Shown here: one piece after another, positions 7,158-14,274 of the stretch
How the letters are laid out: every line of letters begins with the position of its first letter
How positions within the stretch are numbered: position 1 is the first letter of the stretch
Assembly (NCBI GenBank): GCA_019120235.1
Contig: DWVN01000080.1
Location: 1-14,753, forward strand
Direction: 5' to 3'
DNA length: 14,753 nt
From: Dwaynesavagella gallinarum
GTDB taxonomy: Bacteria > Bacillota > Clostridia > Clostridiales > Clostridiaceae
Notes under the pieces: model-generated
Database searches by the model: none
What the model was told of the DNA's origin: nothing
What the model saw: only the letters and a program-made list of their open reading frames with translations
Translations under genes and position numbers: made by a program

Positions 7158-7550
7158 TTAAATTTCAAATTCTTCATTTAATAACGATTTTTGTTTATAA
7201 AAATAAGTTATATTAATAACATTGGGAGATTTTGATTCTAAATAAAAATAATTTTCGTCATTATCAACATTATTTTCGAAAATTTCATTAAACTCTTTAT
7301 AGTTTTTTAAATTTAAATTTTCTTCCCTTATATAAATTCCATTTCCTATGTACAAATTTTGTTTATTAAAATACAATTCATTTTTTATAACATCAATATA
7401 ATTAGTAATTTTCTTTGTAATCAATACGAAATGCACACTTCTTAAATTTAAATTTTGAAATCTAAAAATAGATAAACTTAGTGTAAAAATTATAACTACA
7501 AAAAATAAACTTCTAATTAATATTGAACCTTCTTTTCGCACTTTAACCAT
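7158..7550 (-). CDS. Minor prepilin with Arg at +5 (GspI-position)
   Basis: A 130-residue protein whose N-terminus reads MVKVRKEGSILIRSLFFVVIIF: a basic leader ending KEG, then a long hydrophobic helix. The cleavage Gly is present, but mature position 5, normally Glu, is Arg (codon AGA). The remaining domain of about 95 residues is rich in Asn and Tyr and has no recognisable fold. It sits where gspI/pilV would stand, between GspH-like and GspJ-like genes. ATG 7550 overlaps the stop of the preceding gene by 8 bases and has a modest AGGGAAAG upstream. Function as a minor pilin is inferred from the N-terminus and operon position. Confidence 0.62.
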   Translation of the reverse strand: MVKVRKEGSILIRSLFFVVIIFTLSLSIFRFQNLNLRSVHFVLITKKITNYIDVIKNELYFNKQNLYIGNGIYIREENLNLKNYKEFNEIFENNVDNDENYFYLESKSPNVINITYFYKQKSLLNEEFEI

Positions 7551-7977
7551 AATTAACTTTCCCTGTAACAGCAGCTATTGTTATTTCATTTAATTTTTTA
7601 TCAAATGAATATGTAAATGTTGCACCTCTTGCTATTAGTCCATTACTTTGAATGGTTAAAGTTCTATTATTAATCCCATTAAATTTAACCATTTTAATAT
7701 TTTTAGGAAAATTAAATCTATTAACTATAACGTGTTCTTTATCAATAAGAGATATACTTTTTTCATCAAATCTTATAGTGTACATATTTGAATCATTAAA
7801 AGCTTTGTACTTTCCCAAATTAATAAAATTTAAAAATTGCATTTTAAACTTATTATGTTCATATTTACTATAAACATTTTTTAATTGGTCAACCCCCAGA
7901 AAGATTCCCCCCATAATAACCATAATTAAAACAAATGCTAATAAATTTTCTAAAATAATAACTCCTTGTTTTTTCAC
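7543..7977 (-). CDS. Minor prepilin, GspH/FimT/ComGD-like
   Basis: From GTG 7977 the protein (144 residues) begins MKKQGVIILENLLAFVLIM: prepilin peptidase should cut after Gly5, leaving Val1 and the conserved Glu5. The C-terminal region TLTIQSNGLIARGATFTYSF and ITIAAVTGKVNYG matches the usual end of GspH/FimT/ComGD pseudopilins. It is not the GspG/ComGC type, which has the GFTLIE motif. GTG 7977 shares one base with the pilC stop (TAGTG) and has GGGAGGGG five bases upstream; an in-frame TTG at 7992 would put that ribosome binding site inside the gene, so it is rejected. It is the first pilin gene after pilC. Confidence 0.78.
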   Translation of the reverse strand: MKKQGVIILENLLAFVLIMVIMGGIFLGVDQLKNVYSKYEHNKFKMQFLNFINLGKYKAFNDSNMYTIRFDEKSISLIDKEHVIVNRFNFPKNIKMVKFNGINNRTLTIQSNGLIARGATFTYSFDKKLNEITIAAVTGKVNYG

Positions 7978-9167
7978 TATATCCCCTCCCAAATATGACT
8001 AAAATTGTCATAAGATATAAGAGGCAATATAAAAATTGAAACAAATATTATTACTAAAATCCCACAAATTAAAATAAAAATTGGCTCTATTAACTTTGTG
8101 CTTCTATCCATAATTTGATAATACTTTTTCGAACAACCTGTCCAAATATTTTTTAATGACAAATTTAAATTTGAACTCTTTTCCCCAACTTTTATTATAG
8201 AAATAACTTCAGATTCAAAAATTTTTGCACTCTTCAAAGCTTCACAAAAATCAAATCCCTGATTTATTTGCTCATAAACATATTTTGAATAAATCGCATA
8301 AGGCTCGCTTTTTATGGAAGACATTATTTTTAATGCTTTTGATATATCAATTCCACTATTTATCATGTAATACAATGCTTGTATAAATTTTAATTGACAA
8401 TACTTAAAATATATTTTTCTAAATAAAGAAATCTTTAGAAAAAATTTTGTTAAAAATCCTTTCACTCTAAAACTTTTTATAAAAATTAATAAAAATAACA
8501 ACATAATAATTAAAAACACACCATAATTATCATTTATAAATAAACATGCATTTATAAACACTAAACTATAACTTGGTAAATTGGAAAACTGCGATTGAAA
8601 TGAATCAACATAATTAGGAATAAAATATAAGATACATAGATTAAACAATATAAATAAAACTCCAGATAACAATGTAGGATATAAAAGAGATGACTTAACC
8701 TTATTATTTATTAAAATCTTTTCTTCATAATATTTAGATAAATTCTTTAATATTTCAGATAAATTTCCTGTTTCCTCACTAATCTTTATCAAAGACAAAA
8801 ATATATTATCAAATTCGTATTTTGTAGACTTTATAGATTTGTATAAAGAATTTCCTTTTATTAACTTATCATATATAACTTTATAAAATAAACTCATCTT
8901 TTTGTTCTTAGAATTTTCAACATTTTGTTTGAAAATAGATATTGAATCTATTATAGACACTCCACTTATATGTAAAAAATAAAGATCTTCACAAAATCTT
9001 TTGTACCACGATATTTTCAATTTTCTACGAAAAACTAAAAACGATGGCACTCTAATTTTGAAATAAATTTTGTATTTACATTCATTTAAAAAATCAATAA
9101 AATTTCCACAATATGTAATAATTTTAAATATTCCATTATCTCTAATTAAAATAATATAATTCCCCAT
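7977..9167 (-). CDS. pilC: Type IV pilus / type II secretion platform protein (PilC/GspF family)
   Basis: A 396-residue inner-membrane protein that serves as the platform moved by the assembly ATPase. Two GspF domains are visible: the first with LYFLHISGVSIIDSI (from about residue 62) and EETGNLSEILKNLSKYYEE, the second with FIQALYYMINSGIDISKAL (from about 264) and IIKVGEKSSNLNLSLKNI. Three hydrophobic stretches (about 163-188, 218-232, 364-384) match the usual membrane segments. Length is standard. An extra N-terminal 57 residues precede the first domain. ATG 9167 lies one base after the pilB stop. ComGB and PilC belong to the same family; the presence of PilMNO-like genes favours the pilus name. 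Confidence 0.9.
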   Translation of the reverse strand: MGNYIILIRDNGIFKIITYCGNFIDFLNECKYKIYFKIRVPSFLVFRRKLKISWYKRFCEDLYFLHISGVSIIDSISIFKQNVENSKNKKMSLFYKVIYDKLIKGNSLYKSIKSTKYEFDNIFLSLIKISEETGNLSEILKNLSKYYEEKILINNKVKSSLLYPTLLSGVLFILFNLCILYFIPNYVDSFQSQFSNLPSYSLVFINACLFINDNYGVFLIIMLLFLLIFIKSFRVKGFLTKFFLKISLFRKIYFKYCQLKFIQALYYMINSGIDISKALKIMSSIKSEPYAIYSKYVYEQINQGFDFCEALKSAKIFESEVISIIKVGEKSSNLNLSLKNIWTGCSKKYYQIMDRSTKLIEPIFILICGILVIIFVSIFILPLISYDNFSHIWEGI

Positions 9168-9168
9168 T

Positions 9169-10563
9169 CTACTTTAACATCTCCAAATCTAATATATATA
9201 CATCACCACTATCTATAAGATTTTTAACGTTATATTCAAAGGAATATTTAAAATATTTGCTTTTTATATACTGTTTTATTTCATTAATGGATTTTTTTTC
9301 CAAAAGCATATCCTTTATTATATCATCTATTATTAAAATTTCATTCAATAAAATTCTTCCACTATATCCTGTAAATTTACATTTTTCACAACCTTTTGGC
9401 GAATAATATTTGCCTTTTTCGTATTTTGTATTAAATATAATTCGTTCTTCAAGCGATTCTTTTCTCTTACATCTACATAATTTTTTTACTAATCTCTGTG
9501 AAATAACTAAATCTATAGAGTCTATTGCTAAAAACTCACTAACACCCAAATCAATTAAACGAGTAATTACAGAAATTGAATCTTTAGCGTGTATTGTTGA
9601 AAAAACTTTATGACCAACTACAGAAGACGACACAGCAACCTTTGCAGTCTCATAATCTCTTATTTCTCCAATCATAAATATGTCCGGGTCATGTCTTAAA
9701 ATATTTCTCGATATTTTTTCAAAAGTAAGTCCAACTTTTTCATTTGTAGAACTTTGATTCACTCCATCAATTTCATATTCTATAGGGTCTTCAATTGTAT
9801 AGATGCTAACTTTTTCATTATTTAAATACTCAATAAATTTATATAAAGTTGTAGATTTCCCACTTCCTGTAGGACCTGATAATACAATCATTCCGCTCTT
9901 CTTTTTTAAATACTTTTCTAAAATTTCAACTTGCTCTTCACTAAAACCTAAATCCTCAATATTTTCATAAATCATTTCATTATAGTGAATTCTAAGAGAA
10001 ATTTTTTCCCCTTTAGAAATGAGCAATGTAGAAACCCGTATATTGTATTTATTTCCATTATAATTATAGATTATTTTTCCATCTTGAGATATTCTCTTCT
10101 CTGTTATATCGAGATTACTTAAAACTTTTATCTTTGTAGAAATAAATTTGTAAGAAACATAGGATATCTTTTTAAAAATTTTAAGATCTCCATTATATCT
10201 AAATCTAACATTCACTCCATCACTTTGAGGTTCAATATGTATATCACTTACTCTCATTTTTATAGCTGTTTTAAATATTTCTTCATATAAATCTTCTGAA
10301 TGGTTTTCAGATGTTGCTTGTCTCTCATTAAAAATTTCATAATAATAATTTATGTTTTCTTCAACAGTTTCTTTTGAATGAACATATGGAACTATATTTT
10401 CATTAAACATAATTTTTAAATCATTCATTACGCTATCTTTGATTTCAGAACAAATTATTATGATTCCGTTTTCATATCTCCTTATAGGTAAAACGTTAAA
10501 TTTTTTTGCAAAATCATAATTAACATACATTAATAAATTCAATTCAATATCTTCTAAAACCAC
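9169..10563 (-). CDS. pilB: Type IV pilus / type II secretion assembly ATPase (PilB/GspE family)
   Basis: A 464-residue hexameric ATPase powering pilin polymerisation. Visible motifs in order: Walker A GPTGSGKST (about 230-238), Asp box YTIEDPIEYE (about 255-264), Walker B DIFMIGEIRD (about 294-303) with its catalytic Glu, His box GHKVFSTIHAKDS (about 317-329), and a zinc-binding four-Cys motif (Cys363, 365, 392, 395) in which the first pair is CxC rather than the usual CxxC. The N-terminal part is short, so this is a compact version of the usual 550-residue PilB. GTG 10563 is chosen since GGGGTGG lies five bases upstream; a GTG three codons earlier has no ribosome binding site. It is the first gene of the nine-gene operon. 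Confidence 0.93.
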   Translation of the reverse strand: MVLEDIELNLLMYVNYDFAKKFNVLPIRRYENGIIIICSEIKDSVMNDLKIMFNENIVPYVHSKETVEENINYYYEIFNERQATSENHSEDLYEEIFKTAIKMRVSDIHIEPQSDGVNVRFRYNGDLKIFKKISYVSYKFISTKIKVLSNLDITEKRISQDGKIIYNYNGNKYNIRVSTLLISKGEKISLRIHYNEMIYENIEDLGFSEEQVEILEKYLKKKSGMIVLSGPTGSGKSTTLYKFIEYLNNEKVSIYTIEDPIEYEIDGVNQSSTNEKVGLTFEKISRNILRHDPDIFMIGEIRDYETAKVAVSSSVVGHKVFSTIHAKDSISVITRLIDLGVSEFLAIDSIDLVISQRLVKKLCRCKRKESLEERIIFNTKYEKGKYYSPKGCEKCKFTGYSGRILLNEILIIDDIIKDMLLEKKSINEIKQYIKSKYFKYSFEYNVKNLIDSGDVYILDLEMLK

Positions 10564-10669
10564 AATAACCACCCCAAATTCAATAAAATTTATTTAAGTT
10601 ATTTCACATTTTTTGCTAATTATTCAAATAATCACAAAATAATAAAATATTTTTATTTTCATAAAATAC

Positions 10670-10712
10670 AAAAAATAAAAACAAGCCTGTTGCAATATAC
10701 AACAAGCTTGTT
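10670..10712 (-). terminator. Intrinsic terminator of ahpC
   Basis: A 13-bp stem with one G-U pair (arms 10680-10692 and 10700-10712, 7-base loop) is followed on the minus strand by a T-rich tract. It lies 29 bases after the ahpC stop and about 107 bases upstream of pilB, so the pilus operon needs its own promoter in 10573-10669; I see no convincing one in that very AT-rich stretch. Confidence 0.88.
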
Positions 10713-10741
10713 AATTACAGAAACAAGTACAAAACTCAAAA

Positions 10742-11305
10742 TTATAGTTTACCTACTAAATCTATACCTGGTTTTAATGTTTCGCTTCCAGGTTTCCATC
10801 TTGCAGGACAAACTTGATCCCCATATTGTGCTACAAACTGACTAGCTTGTAATTTACGAAGTAATTCTTCAGCATTACGTCCAACATTACCAGCACTTAC
10901 TTCATAAGAAACTATTTTCCCTTCTGGATTAACAATGAAAGTACCACGCTCTGCTAAACCTGCACCTTCAATATAAACTTCAAAATCTTTAGAAAGAACG
11001 TGATCAGGATCTCCTAACATAACATATTTAATTTTCTTTATACTTTCAGAAGCATCATGCCATGCCTTATGTACAAAATGTGTATCAGTAGAGACTGAAT
11101 AAACTTCACATCCTGCCTCTTTAAATTCACTGTAAAGGTTAGCTAAATCTTCTAACTCGGTTGGACACACAAATGTAAAATCTGCTGGATAGAAGAAAAA
11201 TACACTCCATTTACCTAAAATATCATTCTTACTTACAGTTCTAAACTCACCATTATGAAAAGCTTGTACATTAAAATCAGAAACTTCTTTGTTTATAAGT
11301 GACAT
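10742..11305 (-). CDS. ahpC: Typical 2-Cys peroxiredoxin (AhpC)
   Basis: This cytoplasmic peroxidase reduces hydrogen peroxide and organic hydroperoxides through a thiol cycle. The peroxidatic Cys47 sits in FTFVCPTELEDL and the resolving Cys166 in DQVCPARWKPG, in a 187-residue protein, the same length and cysteine numbering as Escherichia coli AhpC. The catalytic Thr44 and Arg119/Arg120-region (AERGTF) are also present. No ahpF reductase gene is adjacent, so electrons must come from elsewhere. ATG 11305 has AGAGGT nine bases upstream. It is a single-gene unit with its own promoter and terminator, divergent from rqcH. Confidence 0.96.
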   Translation of the reverse strand: MSLINKEVSDFNVQAFHNGEFRTVSKNDILGKWSVFFFYPADFTFVCPTELEDLANLYSEFKEAGCEVYSVSTDTHFVHKAWHDASESIKKIKYVMLGDPDHVLSKDFEVYIEGAGLAERGTFIVNPEGKIVSYEVSAGNVGRNAEELLRKLQASQFVAQYGDQVCPARWKPGSETLKPGIDLVGKL

Positions 11306-11403
11306 ATTCCATTACCTCTCTTCTCTAATATTTTAAAATGAAAACCATAACCAATATGGACTATAAAACGAAACTTAAGACATAAGCTTCATATCACGAA
11401 TTC

Positions 11404-11432
11404 ATTATATCATAATTAATTTTATTTGTAAA
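11404..11432 (-). promoter_or_regulatory. Probable sigma-A promoter of ahpC
   Basis: Minus-strand TTTACA (11427-11432), 17-base spacer, TATAAT (11404-11409): five and six matches to the consensus hexamers. The predicted start is near 11397, giving a leader of about 92 bases before ahpC. Confidence 0.7.
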
Positions 11433-11456
11433 TGATAATTAATATTAAATATTAAT
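11433..11456. promoter_or_regulatory. Candidate operator: PerR-like box overlapping a 9-1-9 dyad
   Basis: TGATAATTAATATTA (11433-11447) matches 11 of 14 defined positions of the PerR box TTATAATnATTATAA by my count, and abuts the -35 hexamer of ahpC. It overlaps a perfect inverted repeat, ATTAATATT-a-AATATTAAT (11438-11456). PerR control of ahpC is known in Bacillus subtilis; here it is an inference, and AT-rich DNA makes chance matches easier. Confidence 0.35.
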
Positions 11457-11504
11457 AATTATTACTTAATTATAAATGTAAAATATTTTTTTAAAATTGT
11501 TTTA

Positions 11505-11513
11505 TGTTATAAT
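11505..11513 (+). promoter_or_regulatory. Extended -10 promoter of rqcH
   Basis: TGTTATAAT is a perfect extended -10 element (TGnTATAAT); the -35 position 17 bases upstream has only a weak T-rich match (ATTTTT). The predicted start near 11520 would leave a leader of only about 12 bases, barely enough to contain the ribosome binding site GAGGTGAT. Confidence 0.6.
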
Positions 11514-11531
11514 CTAGTTGAGGTGATTTAT

Positions 11532-13241
11532 ATGCCAATGGATGGAGTATTTCTAAACACATTAATTAAAGAATTAGTTCCAAAAATAACAAATGGTAAG
11601 ATTCGTAAAATAAACCAATTTGAAAAACACGATGTTATTTTTACAATAAGATGCAATGGAGAAAATCACAATTTATTAATAAGTGCAAATTCAAAATACA
11701 GCACAATAAATTTTACAAATAATAAATACGAAACTCAAAAATCAAACTTTATGTTTAACACAATCCTTAAAAAATACATACTTAACGGAACTATAAAAGA
11801 AATCATTCAAATTGAAAATGATAGGATTTTAAAATTGATTATAGATAACAGAAATGAACTTGGAGATATGAATAGCTTTGAACTCATAATTGAACTTATG
11901 GGTAAACATAGCAATATTTCTTTAATTGATAAATCAACTAACAAAGTTTTAGATTCAATAAAACATCTTTCACATAACAACAATTCCTATAGAACACTTT
12001 TACCTGGTTCAATATACAAATATCCTCCTAAAGACGATTTAAAATTAAACCCTTTTAATTTTGAGTTTGAGGATTTTAAAAAACTTCTAAATATTATAGA
12101 AATTAATGAAAATATGTACTCTAAAATATTTCAAGGAATATCTACCCCCTTATCAAAATTTATTTTCAATCTTGTAGATGATAAATCCATTGAACAAAAA
12201 TTTAATATAATAGAAGATTTATTTAAAAATATCAAAACAAAACCTACATTATATATGACAAATAATACGTACAAAGATTTTTACTGTTTTGATATTAACT
12301 CTTATGATCAAAAAATAGAATTTAACAACTTAAATGAGCTTCTTGATAATTTCATAGTTAATAAAAATATTTTTGATAATCTAAACAATAAAATTACAAA
12401 TATTAAAAAGGTTATAAACTCCGTTATTCAAAAATCTAGTAAAAAAATTGAGATATTTAAAAATGCTCTTAAAGAAAGTGAAAATAAAGATATCTTCAAA
12501 TTGTATGGAGATTTAATTTCTGCAAATATTTTCATGTTAAAAGGTGGAGAAAGTTCGATAACTGTACAAAATTATTTTAGTGAAAACTTAGAAAATATAA
12601 CAATAAAACTAAATCCAAAATTACACGCTTCACAAAATATAGAAAACTACTATAAAAAATACAAAAAACTTAAAAAGTCTGAAACTATAAACGAGCAGAA
12701 CATACTAGAATGCACTAAAGAAATTGAATATTTAAATTCTGTTCTAAATAATTTAGATAAAATAGAAAATGAAAATGATATTGATGAAATTAGAGAAGAG
12801 CTTGTTAGAAGTGGATATTTAAAAAATGTTAAAACTAAAACCAAAAATGAAATTGTTAAATCACAACCTTATCATTACATAACATCAAGTGGATTTTCAA
12901 TTTTTGTAGGTAAAAATAATATCCAAAATGAAGCTTTAACATTTAAAATTGCAAAAAAAGATTATACATGGCTTCATACAAAAAATATTCCAGGAAGTCA
13001 TGTAATTCTTGCTCACAACAACCCAGATGACAAACTAATAGAAATCGCAGGAAAACTCGCAGCCTTTTATAGCAAAGCTTCAACTTCATCAAATGTTCCT
13101 GTTGACTACACAAAAGTTAAAAATATTAAAAAAATGCCTCACGCAAAACCTGGAATGGTAATATATTCTTCAAATAAAACAATTTATATAACTCCTCCTT
13201 CTTTTATAAATGAATTAAATATACATTTATGTAATAATTAA
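11532..13241 (+). CDS. rqcH: RqcH (Rqc2/NFACT ribosome quality control factor; also known as FbpA-type fibronectin-binding protein)
   Basis: RqcH binds 50S subunits carrying stalled nascent chains and directs addition of C-terminal alanine tails that mark them for degradation. The 569-residue protein shows the NFACT-N start MPMDGVFLNTLIKEL, a conserved Asp97-Arg98 pair in the tRNA-binding region (same numbering as the functional pair in Bacillus subtilis RqcH), a long helical middle (about 280-430) and the NFACT-R domain with FVGKNNIQNEALTFK (about 458), DYTWLHTKNIPGSHVIL (about 475-491) and HAKPGMVIYSS (about 537). ATG 11532 is eight bases after GAGG; an in-frame GTG at 11523 lies inside that ribosome binding site and is rejected. 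Homologues are often annotated as fibronectin-binding proteins; the domain set here argues for the intracellular role. Confidence 0.95.
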   Translation: MPMDGVFLNTLIKELVPKITNGKIRKINQFEKHDVIFTIRCNGENHNLLISANSKYSTINFTNNKYETQKSNFMFNTILKKYILNGTIKEIIQIENDRILKLIIDNRNELGDMNSFELIIELMGKHSNISLIDKSTNKVLDSIKHLSHNNNSYRTLLPGSIYKYPPKDDLKLNPFNFEFEDFKKLLNIIEINENMYSKIFQGISTPLSKFIFNLVDDKSIEQKFNIIEDLFKNIKTKPTLYMTNNTYKDFYCFDINSYDQKIEFNNLNELLDNFIVNKNIFDNLNNKITNIKKVINSVIQKSSKKIEIFKNALKESENKDIFKLYGDLISANIFMLKGGESSITVQNYFSENLENITIKLNPKLHASQNIENYYKKYKKLKKSETINEQNILECTKEIEYLNSVLNNLDKIENENDIDEIREELVRSGYLKNVKTKTKNEIVKSQPYHYITSSGFSIFVGKNNIQNEALTFKIAKKDYTWLHTKNIPGSHVILAHNNPDDKLIEIAGKLAAFYSKASTSSNVPVDYTKVKNIKKMPHAKPGMVIYSSNKTIYITPPSFINELNIHLCNN

Positions 13242-13246
13242 TTTTA

Positions 13247-13275
13247 TTTACTTTATATTAATATCATGATACTAT
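13247..13275 (+). promoter_or_regulatory. Possible promoter of the 13310 gene
   Basis: TTTACT (13247-13252), 17-base spacer, TACTAT (13270-13275) precede the gene; the spacer and -10 overlap the small dyad ATCATG/CATGAT (13263-13268 and 13280-13285). The predicted start is near 13282. Match quality is moderate and no rqcH terminator is seen in this gap, so read-through is possible. Confidence 0.4.
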
Positions 13276-13309
13276 TATACATGATTAATAATTTTGGGGA
13301 GGATTTGAA

Positions 13310-13780
13310 ATGAAAAAAAATATAAAAAAGTTAATTGCAAGTATTCTTGCTTCAATAACTTTAGCTATTCCATTAATTTCATCAGATTTTGGAGGAACAA
13401 CACAAATTGCTAATGCCGCATATATAGATTATAATAACTTAGGTAGATATTGGGGTATTAGTCATATAATTCGTACATTTGAGAGGTGTTATCTTGAAAA
13501 TGGTTACTTCTCAACTCAGAAAATGCTTGAAAATAGAGATTACTTCAATCGTTTTTTATTTCATTGTGCAGATCGTGATAGTACTTTATTTAATCAATAT
13601 CTTTCTGAAAATATTGATGATTTTATTGATGTGCCTAAGTATCCACATAGATTAACGTTTGATGAATGGCTTTACACAGTAGATATAAGTCTGATTCTTT
13701 CTGGAAATAGTCCTGTAAATCAAGGTGATCCTGATGAATTAGCACATTATTATGATCTTTATGAGAAAATGATCCGATAA
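13310..13780 (+). CDS. Small secreted protein of unknown function
   Basis: I do not recognise this 156-residue protein. It has a clear Sec signal peptide: basic start MKKNIKKL, hydrophobic core (about 9-24), and a probable signal peptidase I site after Ala-Asn-Ala (residues 34-36). The mature part, about 120 residues, is rich in Tyr, Asp, Phe and Arg, looks mainly helical, and has two cysteines (Cys60 and Cys86) that could form one disulphide. There is no lipobox, sortase motif or cell-wall binding repeat. ATG 13310 follows GGGGAGG at a good distance. It is a separate unit with a terminator directly downstream. Base use is visibly richer in G and C than the neighbouring intergenic DNA. It may act at the cell surface or outside. 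Confidence 0.8.
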   Translation: MKKNIKKLIASILASITLAIPLISSDFGGTTQIANAAYIDYNNLGRYWGISHIIRTFERCYLENGYFSTQKMLENRDYFNRFLFHCADRDSTLFNQYLSENIDDFIDVPKYPHRLTFDEWLYTVDISLILSGNSPVNQGDPDELAHYYDLYEKMIR

Positions 13781-13796
13781 AATACGTTTATTATAT

Positions 13797-13825
13797 AAGA
13801 GATATGAAATTCATATCTCTTTTTC
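13797..13825 (+). terminator. Intrinsic terminator of the 13310 gene
   Basis: A perfect 12-bp inverted repeat (AAGAGATATGAA / TTCATATCTCTT, arms 13797-13808 and 13810-13821) ends in a run of T. It starts 16 bases after the stop codon. It is clearer on the plus strand than on the minus strand. Confidence 0.88.
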
Positions 13826-14200
13826 CATTATCAATCATTATTCTTCTAAACTCATATGTTTTTAAATTAACATAACATTTTACTAACGATAAAAATTTTT
13901 ATACAAAACATTAATAAAAATTTTAAATAACAAATCATCATAGAGTTGTTAGTAAACAAATAGCACATACTTAGTTTAAAAAGTACTACAAAAAAGTTTG
14001 ATTCTTTATAGGATAAATAAAGATAAATTTTCCCCTCATTACAATGCATAAACACTATTAAAGATTTTTTATTTGGTAATTATAGAGTCATCAAAAACCA
14101 CCTAGTTTATTTCTTTACTTTAATTTATATTACTAACAATATGTTAATGTTTTTTATATTTAAAATATTTTAAATAATATTTAATATTATTAATTTTTTA
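13826..14200. other. Gene-free AT-rich intergenic stretch
   Basis: No gene is supported here. A 62-codon open frame on the minus strand (13867-14055) has no ribosome binding site, an unlikely composition (many Cys, Met and Phe) and no family resemblance. The stretch contains a 14-bp palindrome, ATAAAAATTTTTAT (13889-13902), and three copies of the octamer TTACTAAC: direct at 13880-13887 and 14130-14137, inverted at 13948-13955. The first and the inverted copy extend to a 9-bp inverted repeat about 60 bases apart. I see no tRNA, riboswitch or CRISPR structure. Confidence 0.6.
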
Positions 14201-14229
14201 TTTACTTTTTAACAATTTTATATTATAAT
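14201..14229 (+). promoter_or_regulatory. Probable promoter of the repeat-protein gene
   Basis: TTTACT (14201-14206), 17-base spacer, TATAAT (14224-14229). The same -35 sequence and spacing occur before the 13310 gene. An overlapping TATATT (14219-14224) is an alternative -10 that would start transcription about five bases earlier. Confidence 0.55.
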
Positions 14230-14269
14230 AACCTCCAAGGTAAGAAGTTTTATAATTCTTAGGAGGTTA
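14229..14269 (+). promoter_or_regulatory. Dyad containing the ribosome binding site of the repeat-protein gene
   Basis: TAACCTCC (14229-14236) is the exact complement of GGAGGTTA (14262-14269), which includes the ribosome binding site. Inside it TAAGAA (14241-14246) pairs with TTCTTA (14256-14261), leaving a 4-base bulge (AAGG) and a 9-base loop. If the whole dyad is transcribed, the ribosome binding site is buried in a 14-bp hairpin; if transcription starts near 14236, the dyad is instead a DNA element just downstream of the -10. Confidence 0.6.
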
Positions 14270-14274
14270 CGCTT

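Noticed and set aside
7652..7873. Plus-strand open frame of 73 codons
   Set aside because: Antisense to the GspH-like pilin gene; no ribosome binding site or family resemblance.
9410..9613. Plus-strand open frame of 67 codons
   Set aside because: Antisense to the conserved C-terminal half of pilB.
10573..10669. Promoter or c-di-GMP riboswitch upstream of the pilus operon
   Set aside because: The leader is short and AT-rich; TTGAAT occurs but without an acceptable -10, and no riboswitch-like conserved core is visible.
12650..12844. Minus-strand open frame of 64 codons
   Set aside because: Antisense to the coiled-coil part of rqcH; Ser/Phe-rich shadow.
11532..13241. Surface fibronectin-binding adhesin
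   Set aside because: The gene has no signal peptide or anchor and carries the complete NFACT-N and NFACT-R motifs of RqcH, so an intracellular ribosome-associated role is favoured.
13867..14055. Minus-strand open frame of 62 codons in an otherwise empty gap
   Set aside because: No ribosome binding site, odd composition rich in Cys, Met and Phe, and no promoter; could only be revived by conservation in relatives.
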